Below are positions 50,010-59,581 of a stretch of DNA of 64,000 bases, in pieces (within the stretch, counting starts at the first letter, position 1; every line of letters begins with the position of its first letter). This DNA is from Pseudonocardia kunmingensis (GTDB taxonomy: Bacteria > Actinomycetota > Actinomycetes > Mycobacteriales > Pseudonocardiaceae). The notes beneath the pieces were generated by a model, which had not been told where the DNA came from, searched no databases, and was given only the letters and a program-made list of their open reading frames with translations. Both the position numbers and the translations under genes were made by a program. The stretch covers positions 806,001 through 870,000 of the forward strand of contig NZ_VFPA01000001.1 of assembly GCF_006716445.1 (NCBI RefSeq), in the 5' to 3' direction.

Positions 50010-50779
50010 CAGTTCACCGCCTCCAACCGGCCCGGGTCGGCGCCGTAGACCGCCGAGAGCTGTTCGACCGTGCACCCGGGCGTGGGCCGGTCGAGGACCA
50101 CCTTCCCGGCCTGCATGCCGACGATCCGCTGGGTGTAGGTCAACGCGAAGTCGACCTGGTGCAGGGCCGCCACGACCGTCAGCTCGCGCTCGACGGCGAT
50201 GGATCGCAGGAGCTCCATCACGTCCCGGCCCGCCGACGGGTCGAGGCTCGCGACCGGCTCGTCGGCCAGCACCAGCCACGGCTTCTGCATCAGCGCCCTG
50301 GCGATCGCGACCCGTTGGCGCTGGCCGCCGCTCAGCGTGTCCACCCGCCGGCGGGCGAGATCCGCCAGCCCGACGCGGTCGAGGCACTCCATCGCCTCCG
50401 CGCGCAGCGCCGTCGTGCACAACGCCGGCACGAGGCACCGGCTGCCCTCACGGCCGATCGCGCCGTGGACGACGTTGTGGAAGGCGCCGATGCGTTCCAC
50501 CAGGTTGAAGCGCTGGGACACGACGCCGACGTCCTGGCGGAGCCTGCGCAGCTGACGCGCTCCGGCCTTGCGCACGTTCACACCGTTCACCACGACCGAC
50601 CCACCGGTCGGTTCCTGGAGCCGGACCAGGCAACGCAGGAGCGAGGACTTGCCCGCCCCGTTGGACCCGACGAGCGCCACGAGCTCACCGGGACCGACGA
50701 CCAGGTCCACTCCGCGCAGGGCCTCGTGCCCGTTGCGGTAGCGCAGCGCGAGACCGGTGGTGACGATCTTCGCCGTCAT
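50009..50779 (-). CDS. phnC: Phosphonate-type ABC transporter ATPase PhnC
   Basis: 256 aa. Walker A LVGSNGAGKSSLLRCL, Q-loop VGVVSQRFNLVERIGAFHNVVHG, signature DTLSGGQRQRVAIARALMQKP, Walker B WLVLADEPVASLDP, H-loop VVAALHQVDFALTY. The NVRKAGARQLRRLRQDVG segment and FNLVERIGAFHNV are PhnC-like. ATG 50779 listed; GTG 50785 would give a GTGA overlap with the phnD stop and is equally credible. Energises PhnE with PhnD as binding protein. Confidence 0.94.
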   Translation of the reverse strand: MTAKIVTTGLALRYRNGHEALRGVDLVVGPGELVALVGSNGAGKSSLLRCLVRLQEPTGGSVVVNGVNVRKAGARQLRRLRQDVGVVSQRFNLVERIGAFHNVVHGAIGREGSRCLVPALCTTALRAEAMECLDRVGLADLARRRVDTLSGGQRQRVAIARALMQKPWLVLADEPVASLDPSAGRDVMELLRSIAVERELTVVAALHQVDFALTYTQRIVGMQAGKVVLDRPTPGCTVEQLSAVYGADPGRLEAVN

Positions 50780-50781
50780 CG

Positions 50782-51675
50782 TCACCCGACGAACTCGGAG
50801 AAGTCGTCGGCACCGATGGCGCGGTACATGGATCGCACGACGTCGTAGTCGCGGTCGGTGACGTCGACCAGGGTGGCACCGGTGAACTTGGCGTTGTCCT
50901 TGCCCTCGAGGAGTGCGGCGAGGAGGGCGTCGAAGTTCTCCTGGAACGTCGCCCGCACCACTCGGACGGTCTCCTCGCTCAGACCCTCGCGGGCGACCAG
51001 CAGGTCGGGCGGGAGCGCAGGTCCCTCGGCGAGCACCGGGTAGTCGGTCCGGACCTCCCCGGCCATGAACTCCTCGTAGTCGTGGCACCCGATGCCGACC
51101 GCGTCCACGTCGCCACGCTCGAGCGCCTGGTGCACGGCGTCCCCGACGGTCAGGACCTCGACCTCCTCCAGCGGGTCGATGCCGGCGTCGACGAGCATCT
51201 GCGACGGGCCCAGGTGGCCGCTGGTCGAACCGATGTCGCTCATCGCGATCTTCTTGCCCCGCAGGTCGGCCAGCGACCGGGCGCCGCTCCCGGCCGATGT
51301 GTAGACGCACGACCGGTAGCCGTCCCGCGCGATGGCGACGACCGGCTGCGCGTTCGTGCGCTCGTGGATGGCGACGTACTCGGCCGGGCCGGTGAGCACG
51401 ACGTCGACGTCACCGGAGTCCAGGGCCGCGGCCGCCGCCGCTCGGTCGTTCACGGCGAAGAACTCCAGGTCGAGCCCGGACCGCTCCTCGAAGGTCGTCT
51501 CGAAGGCACCGAACTCCCGTTGGAGCTCCTCGAGCCCCTGCAGGTCCGTCACCGCGAAGCGCAGCGTCGACGCGCCGCCGCCCTCGGCGGGCGCGCCGCA
51601 CGCGGCCGTCGCGGCCACCAGCGTCGCGCCCAGCAGCGACCCGCCCCAGCGCCGCCACCTCGTCTGTCGATCCAT
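50782..51675 (-). CDS. phnD: Phosphonate-type solute-binding lipoprotein PhnD
   Basis: 297 aa. Signal peptide with lipobox (GATLVAATAACGAPAEGGG); mature domain with LRFAVTDLQGLEELQREFGAFET, the site VDVVLTGPAEYVAIHERTNA, YTSAGSGARSLADLRGKKIAMSDIGSTSGHLGPSQML and RGDVDAVGIGCHDYEEF. The GSTSGHLGP loop matches the phosphonate/phosphite-binding loop of PhnD/PtxB/HtxB. Exact ligand (2-aminoethylphosphonate, phosphite or other) cannot be told. First gene of the operon, with a 12-bp palindrome 43 bp upstream. Confidence 0.93.
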   Translation of the reverse strand: MDRQTRWRRWGGSLLGATLVAATAACGAPAEGGGASTLRFAVTDLQGLEELQREFGAFETTFEERSGLDLEFFAVNDRAAAAAALDSGDVDVVLTGPAEYVAIHERTNAQPVVAIARDGYRSCVYTSAGSGARSLADLRGKKIAMSDIGSTSGHLGPSQMLVDAGIDPLEEVEVLTVGDAVHQALERGDVDAVGIGCHDYEEFMAGEVRTDYPVLAEGPALPPDLLVAREGLSEETVRVVRATFQENFDALLAALLEGKDNAKFTGATLVDVTDRDYDVVRSMYRAIGADDFSEFVG

Positions 51676-51717
51676 CGTGAGCCCCGTTCAAGGAGGAGAA
51701 GGCTGACGACGAGATGT

Positions 51718-51729
51718 CTAGATATCTAG
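51718..51729. promoter_or_regulatory. Candidate PhnF operator
   Basis: Perfect 12-bp palindrome CTAGATATCTAG, unusually AT-rich for this genome, 43 bp upstream of the phnD start. GntR/HutC regulators use short palindromes of this kind, and phnF is encoded in the same operon. Confidence 0.5.
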
Positions 51730-51867
51730 GATGAACCAGGGGCGACGGCGCACTGGCCGCTCGGCGTACATCCGAAAGAGATCGTGACGGTGCTGTGCGG
51801 GACCCGGGGGGGTAGCCCCACCCCGGTGCGGGGACTCGCGGGATGGTGGCGGCCCGTCGGGGTTCCC

Positions 51868-51873
51868 TAGCCT
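51868..51873 (+). promoter_or_regulatory. -10 element of the histidine kinase gene (leaderless)
   Basis: TAGCCT, 6-nt spacer GCTCAC, ATG at 51880. Confidence 0.5.
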
Positions 51874-51879
51874 GCTCAC

Positions 51880-53199
51880 ATGGTCATCGCCTCCCCCACG
51901 GAGCGCCTCCCGCCGGCGCGCGGGCCGCAGCCGGACCCGCTGCGCGCCCTGCTGGCGCCGTCGACGTGGCTCACCGCCGCGCACCTGCTCCTGGACGTCG
52001 TGCTGGGCGCGGCCTACGCGTTCACGCTCGGGCTCGGGCTGTTCCTCACCGTCGTGCTGCTCCCGGTCGCGCTGCTCGGGCTGCCGGTGTGGATCGTCAC
52101 CACGTGGGTGAGCGCCGCGATGGCCCGCATCGAGCGGGCCCGCTACCGGCTGCTGCTCGGCGTCGAGATCGAGGCGCAGCCCATGCCGCCCGCCCAGCGC
52201 AACCCGCTGCGCTACGGCGCCGCGCTCTGGCAGGACCCGGGGGTCCGGCGGCGCGCCGCGCACCAGCTGGTCGCCGCGCCGCTGGGCCTGCTCACCGCGG
52301 GGATCACCTACACGCTGCTGGTCGGCGCGCTCACGCTGCTCTCGATGCCGCTGCTCACGTGGGTCGCGCCGAGCACCGGCACCACCGTGTACGCCATCCC
52401 GTTCGCCGACACCGGCGGCGGGCGCGCCCTGCTCGCCGGCCTGGGGCTGGTGCTGCTGCTCGTCGCACCCGCCGTGCTGCGCGGGCTGGGCACGCTGGAC
52501 GTCACCGTCGCCCGCGCGCTGCTCGGGCCGGTCCCGGAGGAGCTCGCGCGCCGCGTCGACGAGCTGGAGCGCAGCCGCGCGCGCGTCGTCGACGCGGGCG
52601 AGGTCGAGCGGCGCAAGCTGGAGCGCGACCTGCACGACGGCACCCAGCAGCGGCTCGTGGCCCTCGGCATGACCCTGGGGCGGGCCAAGACGCGCTACAA
52701 GCAGGACCCCACGGCGATCGGGCCGCTGCTCGACGACGCCCACCAGCAGGCCAAGGACGCCGTCACGGAGCTGCGCGGCCTGATCCGCGGGCTGCACCCG
52801 CCGGTGCTCAGCGACCGCGGGCTGGACGCGGCGCTGTCGGCGATCGCGGTGCGCTGCCCGGTGCCGGTGCAGCTGAGCGTCGACATCGACGAGCGCCCGA
52901 GCTCCACCGTGGAGGCGATCGGCTACTTCGTGGTGGCCGAGGCGCTCACCAACGTGGCCCGGCACTCCCGGGCGGCACACGCGTCGGTCACGGTGCGCCG
53001 CGAGGGCAGCGGGTCGGTCTGGATCACCATCGTCGACGACGGCGTGGGCGGCGCCGATCCCGACCGCGGCACCGGCCTGCGCGGGCTGGCCGACCGGGTG
53101 TCCGGGGTCGACGGCCAGCTGCGGGTGGACTCGCCCGTCGGCGGGCCCACCGTGCTCACGGTGGAGCTGCCGTGCGGGCCCGGGACGGAGGCCCGATGA
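51880..53199 (+). CDS. NarL-type sensor histidine kinase
   Basis: 439 aa. Four membrane helices in the N-terminal ~205 residues (HLLLDVVLGAAYAFTLGLGLFLTVVLLPVALL; LGLLTAGITYTLLVGALTLLSMPLLTWV; LLAGLGLVLLLVAPAVL) form an intramembrane-sensing sensor domain. HisKA_3 dimerisation/phosphoacceptor EVERRKLERDLHDGTQQRLVALGMTLGRAK, then HATPase with EALTNVARHSRAAH (N-box), VDDGVGGADPDRGTGLRGLADRV (G-boxes). Such kinases often sense the membrane state. Stop overlaps the response regulator start. Confidence 0.94.
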   Translation: MVIASPTERLPPARGPQPDPLRALLAPSTWLTAAHLLLDVVLGAAYAFTLGLGLFLTVVLLPVALLGLPVWIVTTWVSAAMARIERARYRLLLGVEIEAQPMPPAQRNPLRYGAALWQDPGVRRRAAHQLVAAPLGLLTAGITYTLLVGALTLLSMPLLTWVAPSTGTTVYAIPFADTGGGRALLAGLGLVLLLVAPAVLRGLGTLDVTVARALLGPVPEELARRVDELERSRARVVDAGEVERRKLERDLHDGTQQRLVALGMTLGRAKTRYKQDPTAIGPLLDDAHQQAKDAVTELRGLIRGLHPPVLSDRGLDAALSAIAVRCPVPVQLSVDIDERPSSTVEAIGYFVVAEALTNVARHSRAAHASVTVRREGSGSVWITIVDDGVGGADPDRGTGLRGLADRVSGVDGQLRVDSPVGGPTVLTVELPCGPGTEAR

Positions 53200-53849
53200 C
53201 GGCGCTGCGCGTCACCGTCGCCGAGGACTCGGTGCTGCTGCGGGAAGGGCTGTGCCGGCTGCTCACCGAGGCCGGGTTCACCGTCGCCGACGCCGTCGGC
53301 GACGGTGAGGCGCTGCTGCGGGCCGTGGGCGACCAGCAGCCCGACGTCGTCGTCGCGGACGTCCGCATGCCACCCACCCACTCCGACGAGGGCCTGCGCG
53401 CGGCACTGGTGATCCGCTCGCGCTGGCCGTCGGTGGCGGTGCTGGTGCTCTCCCAGTACGTCGAGGAGCGCTACGCCACCGAGCTGCTCGCCGGTGACAC
53501 CCGCGGGGTCGGCTACCTGCTCAAGGACCGCGTGGCCGACGTCGAGACGTTCGTCGAGGCGCTGCACCGCGTCGCGGGCGGCGGCACGGCCCTCGACCCG
53601 GAGGTCGTCTCGCAGATCTTCGCCCGCTCGCGCCGCGCCGCGCCGCTGGCCGGGCTCACCCCGCGGGAGCGTGATGTCATCGCGCTGATGGCAGAGGGCC
53701 GGTCGAACGCGGGGATCGCCGAGGCGCTCGTCGTCAGCGAAGGAGCGGTCGAGAAGCACATCAGCGGGATCTTCGGCAAGCTCGCGCTCCCCTCCGCCCC
53801 CACCGACCACCGCCGCGTGCTCGCCGTGCTGCGCTACCTGGGGGGCTGA
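53196..53849 (+). CDS. NarL/LuxR-family response regulator
   Basis: 217 aa. Receiver domain with VTVAEDSVLLREGLCRLL (acidic pair), phosphoacceptor Asp in DVVVADVRMPPTHSDEG, Ser/Lys in VLVLSQYVEERYA and GVGYLLKDRVAD. C-terminal LuxR HTH LTPRERDVIALMAEGRSNAGIAEALVVSEGAVEKHISGIFGKL. ATGA overlap with the kinase. The DUF4097 gene follows by 3 bp, so the three form one operon; that protein may belong to the same envelope response. Confidence 0.95.
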   Translation: MTALRVTVAEDSVLLREGLCRLLTEAGFTVADAVGDGEALLRAVGDQQPDVVVADVRMPPTHSDEGLRAALVIRSRWPSVAVLVLSQYVEERYATELLAGDTRGVGYLLKDRVADVETFVEALHRVAGGGTALDPEVVSQIFARSRRAAPLAGLTPRERDVIALMAEGRSNAGIAEALVVSEGAVEKHISGIFGKLALPSAPTDHRRVLAVLRYLGG

Positions 53850-53852
53850 GCG

Positions 53853-54632
53853 ATGACCACCCCCGCGCCCGCGAAGGCGCACCCCGCGGTCGTCACGGCC
53901 GCGGTCCTGCTGGTCGCCCTGGTGTGCGGCATCGGGGCCGTGGAGTGGCTGTCACAGGTGGCGCGGGCCACGCTGGAACGCACGAGCACGATCGCCCCCG
54001 CCACCGACCGCTTCGTCCTCGACGCCGACGTCGGCGACATCACGCTCACCCCCAGCGCGGACGGGCAGGTGCACGTGCGCACGGTCGTCCACCACGGGCT
54101 GGGCGAGCCGGAGCTCGTCGAGGAGTCCACGCCCACCGGCGTGCGGCTCGACGTCGACTGCGACGCCCCGCTCGCCGACGACTGCGACGTCCAGTACGTC
54201 GTGGAGGTGCCCCCCGCGTTCGAGGTGCGGGTGGAGGGGGTCGCGGGCGACGTCACCGCCAGCCGGCTCACCGGCTCGGTCACCATCGACCGGCGGGTGG
54301 GCGACATCGCCGTGTTCGACATGGCAGGCCCGGTGGACCTGGGCACCTCGACCGGCGAGATCACCGCGGAAGGCCTGCGCAGCGAGGTGGTCCGCGCCGT
54401 GTCCGACACCGGCGACGTCCGGCTGGAACTCTTGGCGGCCCCGCGTTCGCTCGACGCGCGCAGCGAGACCGGCGAGATCGACCTGGCGGTGCCGGGCGAC
54501 GTGGGCTACCGCGTGGACGCGCGCACGCGTTCGGGCGATGAGCGCGTGCTGGTGCCGGTCGACCCGGCATCGCCGCGGATCATCCGCGCCGAGGGCTCCA
54601 GCGGCGACGTGAGCCTGCGTCCCTCCCGCTGA
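53853..54632 (+). CDS. DUF4097-family membrane-anchored beta-repeat protein
   Basis: 259 aa. One N-terminal transmembrane segment (VVTAAVLLVALVCGIGAVEWL) followed by repeated short beta-strand units of the DUF4097 type: DADVGDITLTPSADGQVHVRT, VEGVAGDVTASRLTGSVTI, DMAGPVDLGTSTGEITAEGL, VSDTGDVRLELL, RSETGEIDLAV, EGSSGDVSLRPS. Likely external. DUF4097 proteins are frequent partners of NarL-type two-component systems, possibly as sensor or output. Function unknown. Confidence 0.88.
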   Translation: MTTPAPAKAHPAVVTAAVLLVALVCGIGAVEWLSQVARATLERTSTIAPATDRFVLDADVGDITLTPSADGQVHVRTVVHHGLGEPELVEESTPTGVRLDVDCDAPLADDCDVQYVVEVPPAFEVRVEGVAGDVTASRLTGSVTIDRRVGDIAVFDMAGPVDLGTSTGEITAEGLRSEVVRAVSDTGDVRLELLAAPRSLDARSETGEIDLAVPGDVGYRVDARTRSGDERVLVPVDPASPRIIRAEGSSGDVSLRPSR

Positions 54633-54672
54633 CCCGGCTCACGGGTGGCGTGGCCGCTCGTGCCACGGCGCG

Positions 54673-55263
54673 CTACGCCGCCGCGTGCCCCGGGTCGGCC
54701 AGCATGCCAACCAGCATCCCGAGGCGCTCCTGCTCGTCCCCGGCCGACAGGCGGGCGCCCCGGGTGAGGCTCACCAGGCCGTGGACCGCGCTCCAGGCCA
54801 CCTCCGCGAGCGTGGCGGGGTCGCGGTCACCGGCGAACGGGCGGAGGACCTCCTGGATGTGCCCGAACCCCGCCTGCAGCGGCTCCGGGGTGGTCGGCTG
54901 CGCGAACGGCAGCTCGGTGGCGAGGGTGAACATCGCCTCGTACAGCGCCGGGTTGGCCCCGGCGAACTCGACGTAGGCCCCGAACACGCCGGCGACGGCT
55001 TCCCTCGGCGTGCCCGCTCGCGACCGTGCGGCGGCGAGCGCCGCCGCCAGCTCGGCGAAGCCGTCCAGGGCCACCCCGGCGACGATCGCGTTCTTGCCGG
55101 AGAAGTGGCTGTAGAGCACCGGCTGGCTGTACTCGATCCGCTCCGACAGCCGGCGGGTCGTGACGGCGTCCCAGCCCTCGGTCTCGGCCAGCTCGCGAGC
55201 CGCCCGCAGGATCAGGCGGTGGCGCTGGTCCCGTTCGCGTTCGCGGCGTTGCTGCACGGACAT
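54673..55263 (-). CDS. TetR-family transcriptional regulator
   Basis: 196 aa. HTH: RLILRAARELAETEGWDAVTTRRLSERIEYSQPVLYSHFSGKNAIVAGVALDGFAEL. The C-terminal ligand domain (TPREAVAGVFGAYVEFAGANPALYEAMFTLATELPF) resembles the WHG/TetR_C_13-type families. ATG 55263 is fixed by TAGCAT 7 nt upstream. The palindrome 55274-55286 overlaps that promoter, so it is likely autoregulated. The short convergent gap to the DUF4097 gene is 40 bp. No obvious target apart from itself. Confidence 0.9.
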   Translation of the reverse strand: MSVQQRRERERDQRHRLILRAARELAETEGWDAVTTRRLSERIEYSQPVLYSHFSGKNAIVAGVALDGFAELAAALAAARSRAGTPREAVAGVFGAYVEFAGANPALYEAMFTLATELPFAQPTTPEPLQAGFGHIQEVLRPFAGDRDPATLAEVAWSAVHGLVSLTRGARLSAGDEQERLGMLVGMLADPGHAAA

Positions 55264-55270
55264 GCGCGGG

Positions 55271-55286
55271 ATGCTAGCAGCGCTAG
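55271..55286 (-). promoter_or_regulatory. Promoter and operator of the tetR gene
   Basis: -10 TAGCAT (minus strand, 55271-55276), 7 nt before ATG. The inverted repeat CTAGC-AGC-GCTAG (55274-55286) overlaps it, a usual layout for TetR self-repression. Confidence 0.55.
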
Positions 55287-55327
55287 GAGAACGAGCGATG
55301 GCCTCACAGGGCCGTAGGCCCGGACGG

Positions 55328-56086
55328 TCAGGCCGCCGCCCAGCTGAGGGTGGCGGCGACCCCGGGCCGCTCCAGTCCCTCCAGCGCACCGGCGACCTCG
55401 GGCACCGCCTCCGGCGGCAGGCACAGCCGCCGCGCCACCCACGCGGCGTCCCGCGGGCCCGGGCTCCCCCGCTCCCACCGCTGGACGGCCGGGTCGACGC
55501 CGATCTCCCGCAGCGCCGCGACCGCGTCGTCGGTGGTCGCGGACGGCGGGCGCCGCAGCCCGTGGAACCGCAGCCAGAGCGGGTCGAGCCAGGCCATCGG
55601 GTGCTCGACCATCATCTCGACGACGACGCCGCGGCGAGCCGCTTCCGTCAGCGCCCGCACGAACGGCACGAGGTCGACGACGTTGTGCAGCACGTGGTGG
55701 CAGGTCACGACGTCCGCGGTGCCGGCATCCGCGGCGACGTCGGGCCAGCGGCCCAGGACCGTGCGGTGCGGCACGCCGCGCGCGCGGGCGTCGGCGGCGA
55801 AGGCGTCGAGCATGTCCTGCTGCTGGTCGACGGCGGTGACGTGGCCGACCCGGCCCGCCAGCGCGAACGCCGCGCGCCCCCCACCGCAGCCGACGTCGAG
55901 CACGGTGCCGCCGTCGGGCAGCAGCGCGAGGGCGGCCCGCCGCGACGGGGAGTCGACGGGCTCCGGTGGTGCGGCGAAGAGGCCCACGTCGTGGTGCCAG
56001 GGGTTGGTCGCGGCCGTCGCCAGGATGTCCGCCGGGATGCCCCGGCCCTCCTGCCGCTGCCTCCACACCGCGGCTGCGTCGTCCAC
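55328..56086 (-). CDS. SAM-dependent methyltransferase (class I)
   Basis: 252 aa. SAM motif I VLDVGCGGGRAAFALAG, motif post-I VTAVDQQQDMLDAF, TADVVTCHHVLHNVVDLVPFVRAL (motif II) and VVVEMMVEHPMAW. Start GTG 56086, with CATACT 7 nt upstream as possible -10. The N-terminal part (WRQRQEGRGIPADILATAATNPWHHD) and C-terminal part are variable; substrate unknown. Upstream lies the repeat-rich gap; downstream, divergent tetR starts 65 bp away. Confidence 0.88.
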   Translation of the reverse strand: MDDAAAVWRQRQEGRGIPADILATAATNPWHHDVGLFAAPPEPVDSPSRRAALALLPDGGTVLDVGCGGGRAAFALAGRVGHVTAVDQQQDMLDAFAADARARGVPHRTVLGRWPDVAADAGTADVVTCHHVLHNVVDLVPFVRALTEAARRGVVVEMMVEHPMAWLDPLWLRFHGLRRPPSATTDDAVAALREIGVDPAVQRWERGSPGPRDAAWVARRLCLPPEAVPEVAGALEGLERPGVAATLSWAAA

Positions 56087-56129
56087 GTCCGCGAGTATGG
56101 CCCGCGCGCCACAGCCGCGGGCGGGATGC

Positions 56130-56360
56130 GGCCCACGAGGGGCGATCCGGCCCACGTTCGGCCTCCGCCCACCGACCGCGGTTGATCGGTCCGAGCCGCA
56201 CACCACGGTCGCGCCACAAGCGCTGGTGCGCGACCCAGAACGATCACCGGCCCACGATCACTCCGACCCGCACACCACCGCTGCCACGACAACCGGCCCG
56301 CGCGCCTCGCAACGATCACCCCTCACGATCCGTGCGAGCCGCACACCGCGGCTGGCGAAG
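56130..56360. repeat. Degenerate ~72-bp tandem repeats
   Basis: Three recognisable units share GATC-x-x-TCCGA-x-CCGCACACCRC: anchors GATC at 56184, 56256 and 56327 (72 and 71 bp apart), with GCCGCACACC at 56195, 56267-56276 (CCCGCACACC) and 56338. A fourth, more diverged unit may start near 56140 (GGCCCACGTTCGG against GGCCCACGATCAC). The gap 56087-56419 is otherwise empty of genes. Confidence 0.65.
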
Positions 56361-56419
56361 CCACGACCACGTGCGGCTCACGGGAGACTCGCCCCGTTCG
56401 GACGGGAGACTGGCGGGGC

Positions 56420-59400
56420 TCAGGCCTTGGCCACCAGGGCGGCGATCTCCGCGGCCGTGCCGTCGGGGGCGGCGACGCCACCCCGCAGGGTCGGGTCGGC
56501 GGCCCCGGCGTAGGCGACCGACGTCGCGAGCACCTCCCCCGCCACGAACTCCTCGTGCACCCGCACGGCGTCGAGGACGGCGGCCGGACCGTCCAGGGTC
56601 AGCGCGATCCGGTCGGCGACATCGAGGCCGGCGTCGCGGCGGGCCTGCTGCACGACGCGCACGACGTCGCGGGCCGTGCCCTCCGCCCCCAGCTCCGGCG
56701 TGAGCGCGGTGTCGAGCACGACGAGGCCGGTGCTGCCCGGGAGCGCGGTGGTGGAGTCCGGGTCGGCGGCCACGAGCTTCTCGGTGAACTCGCCCTCGAA
56801 CAGCTCGATGCCGCCCGCGACGACCGTGCCGCCGTCCGCGCGCGACCACTCCCCCGCCTTGACGGCGCGGATCACCTTCTGCGTGTCGCCGCCGAGCCGC
56901 GGCCCGCAGGCCCGGGCGTTCACGGCCACCTCGAACCGCCCGTGCGCGGCGACGTCCGTGGTGAGCACGACGTCCTTGACGTTCACCTCGTCGCGCAGGA
57001 TGTCGGCGAACGGGGCGAGCGACTCGGCGTCGGCCGCGGCCACGGTGAGCCGCGCCAGCGGCAGGCGCACCCGCAGCCCCCGGGCCTTGCGCAGCGACAG
57101 CGCGGCCGAGGCCACCTGCCGCACCCGCTCCATGGCCGCGACGAGCGCATCGTCGTGGGGCAGCACCTCCGAGGTCGGCCAGTCGGTCAGGTGCACCGAC
57201 CGCTCCCCGGTGAGCCCCTGCCAGATCCGCTCGGTGGTGAGCGGCAGCAGCGGCGCGGCGACCCGGCAGGTCACCTCCAGCACCGTGTGCAGGGTGTCGA
57301 CCGCGTCGGCGTCACCCGCCCAGAACCGGTCGCGCGACCGCCGCACGTACCAGTTGGTCAGCGCCTCGGCGTGGTCGCGGATCCGCTCGCACGCGCCGGC
57401 GATGTCGTAGACGTCCATCGCCGCCGTGAGGTCGTCGACGAGCGCGGCCGTGCGCGCGAGCACGTACCGGTCCAGGACGTGCGGCGAGTCGGTGCGCCGC
57501 ACCCCGCGACGCCCCGCGTAGAGCGACAGGAAGTACCAGGTGTTCCACAGCGGCAGGATCGCCTGGCGGACGCCCTCGCGGATGCCCTGCTCGGTGACGA
57601 CCAGGTTGCCGCCGCGCAGGATCGGCGAGGCCATGAGGAACCACCGCATGGCGTCCGAGCCGTCGCGGGAGAACACCTCGTTGACGTCCGGGTAGTTCTT
57701 GCGCGACTTGGACATCTTCAGCCCGTCGTCGCCCAGCACGATCCCGTGCGCCACGCAGGAGCGGAACGACGGCCGGTCGAACAGCGCCGTGGCCAGCACG
57801 TGCAGCGTGTAGAACCAGCCGCGCGTCTGCCCGTTGTACTCGACGATGAAGTCGCCCGGGTAGTGGTGCTCGAACCAGTCGCGGTTCTCGAACGGGTAGT
57901 GCACCTGCGCGAACGGCATCGAGCCGGACTCGAACCAGCAGTCGAGCACCTCGGGCACCCGGCGCATCGTGGACTTCCCGGTGGGGTCGTCCGGGTTGGG
58001 CCGGGTGAGCTCGTCGACGTGCGGGCGGTGCAGGTCCGTCGGCCGCACGCCGAAGTCGCGCTCCAGCTCGTCGAGCGAGCCGTAGACGTCCGTCCGCGGG
58101 TAGGTGGGGTCGTCGCTCACCCACACCGGGATCGGCGAGCCCCAGTACCGGTTGCGCGAGATCGACCAGTCGATCGCGTTCTCGAGCCACTTGCCGAACT
58201 GGCCGTCCCGGATGTGCTCCGGAACCCAGGTGATCTGCTGGTTCAGCTCCACCATCCGGTCGCGGAACTTCGTGACCTGCACGAACCACGAGTCCACGGC
58301 GCGCTGGATCAGCGGGTTGCCGCAGCGCCAGCAGTGCGGGTACGGGTGGTCGTAGGTCTCGTGGCGCAGCAGCACACCCTTCGCGTGCGGGGCGCCGCGC
58401 TTGAGGTCGGCGATGATGTGCGGATTGGCGTCGAACACCTGCATGCCCGCGTACGGGGGCACCCGCTCGTCGAACTCGCCCTTGCTGTCCACCGGCACGA
58501 CGACCTGGATCCCGGCCGCGTCGGTGACGACCTTGTCCTCCTCACCGAACGCGGGCGCGATGTGCACGATCCCGGTGCCGTCGTCGGTGGTGACGTAGTC
58601 GGCGGCGAGCACGCGGTGGGCGTTCTCCCAGCCGGCGAAGAAGTCGAACGGCGGGGTGTAGGAGAGCCCGAGCAGCTCGGTGCCGGGCAGGCGCCGCAGC
58701 ACCTCCGGCTCCTCGCCCAGCTCGCGGGCGTAGGCGCCGACCCGCGCGCTCGCGATGACGTACCGCTCCCCGTTCACGGCGACCAGCGAGTACTCCACCT
58801 CGGGGTTGACGGCCATCGCGAGGTTGGACGGCAGCGTCCACGGCGTGGTGGTCCAGACCAGGGCGAGCGCGCCGTCCAGGTCGCTCCCCTGCGCCTGCAG
58901 CCGCAGCCCGACGGTGACGGCGGGGTCCTGCCGGTCGAGGTAGACGTCGTCCATCTTGGTCTCGGTGGCCGACAGCGGCGTGCCGTCGTGCCAGCAGTAC
59001 CAGAGGACGCGGAAGCCCTGGTAGATCAGGCCCTTGTCCCAGAGGGACTTGAAGGCCCACATGACGCTCTCCATGTAGTCCAGGTCGAGCGTCTTGTAGT
59101 CGTTGTCGAAGTCGACCCAGCGCGCCTGGCGCGTGACGTAGTCGCGCCACTCGCCGGTGTAGCGCAGCACCGAGGTGCGGCAGGCCTCGTTGAACGCGGC
59201 CACGCCCATCTCGTCGATCTCGGCCTTGCTCTTGATCCCGAGCTGGTGTTCGGCCTCGACCTCGGCGGGCAGGCCGTGGGTGTCCCATCCGAAGCGGCGC
59301 TCGACCCGGCGCCCGCGCATCGTCTGGTAGCGCGGCACCACGTCCTTGACGTAGCCGGTGAGCAGGTGCCCGTAGTGCGGCAGGCCGTTGGCGAAGGGCG

Positions 59401-59581
59401 GGCCGTCGTAGAAGACGAACTCGTTGCTGCCGTTCTCGCCGGACGGCCGGGCCTCGACGGAGGCGCGGAAGGTGTCGTCGGCATCCCAGGCGTCGAGGAC
59501 CTCGCGTTCCACGGCGGGGAACGACGGGTGTGCCGGGACGGGCGGGTAGCGTTCCTCGCGCGGTGCCGCGGATTCGCTCAT
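56420..59581 (-). CDS. ileS: Isoleucyl-tRNA synthetase
   Basis: 1053 aa. Class Ia synthetase: HIGH-type motif [17 protein letters not shown], editing-domain [35 protein letters not shown] motif in [13 protein letters not shown], anticodon-binding region around [14 protein letters not shown], and the C-terminal extension. The ISESAAP-like N-terminus and lack of the bacterial type-1 zinc finger put it with the eukaryote-like IleRS2 group (mupirocin-insensitive in general). ATG 59581 with GAGGAG seven nt upstream. Preceded by a T-box leader. Confidence 0.97.
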   Translation of the reverse strand: MSESAAPREERYPPVPAHPSFPAVEREVLDAWDADDTFRASVEARPSGENGSNEFVFYDGPPFANGLPHYGHLLTGYVKDVVPRYQTMRGRRVERRFGWDTHGLPAEVEAEHQLGIKSKAEIDEMGVAAFNEACRTSVLRYTGEWRDYVTRQARWVDFDNDYKTLDLDYMESVMWAFKSLWDKGLIYQGFRVLWYCWHDGTPLSATETKMDDVYLDRQDPAVTVGLRLQAQGSDLDGALALVWTTTPWTLPSNLAMAVNPEVEYSLVAVNGERYVIASARVGAYARELGEEPEVLRRLPGTELLGLSYTPPFDFFAGWENAHRVLAADYVTTDDGTGIVHIAPAFGEEDKVVTDAAGIQVVVPVDSKGEFDERVPPYAGMQVFDANPHIIADLKRGAPHAKGVLLRHETYDHPYPHCWRCGNPLIQRAVDSWFVQVTKFRDRMVELNQQITWVPEHIRDGQFGKWLENAIDWSISRNRYWGSPIPVWVSDDPTYPRTDVYGSLDELERDFGVRPTDLHRPHVDELTRPNPDDPTGKSTMRRVPEVLDCWFESGSMPFAQVHYPFENRDWFEHHYPGDFIVEYNGQTRGWFYTLHVLATALFDRPSFRSCVAHGIVLGDDGLKMSKSRKNYPDVNEVFSRDGSDAMRWFLMASPILRGGNLVVTEQGIREGVRQAILPLWNTWYFLSLYAGRRGVRRTDSPHVLDRYVLARTAALVDDLTAAMDVYDIAGACERIRDHAEALTNWYVRRSRDRFWAGDADAVDTLHTVLEVTCRVAAPLLPLTTERIWQGLTGERSVHLTDWPTSEVLPHDDALVAAMERVRQVASAALSLRKARGLRVRLPLARLTVAAADAESLAPFADILRDEVNVKDVVLTTDVAAHGRFEVAVNARACGPRLGGDTQKVIRAVKAGEWSRADGGTVVAGGIELFEGEFTEKLVAADPDSTTALPGSTGLVVLDTALTPELGAEGTARDVVRVVQQARRDAGLDVADRIALTLDGPAAVLDAVRVHEEFVAGEVLATSVAYAGAADPTLRGGVAAPDGTAAEIAALVAKA

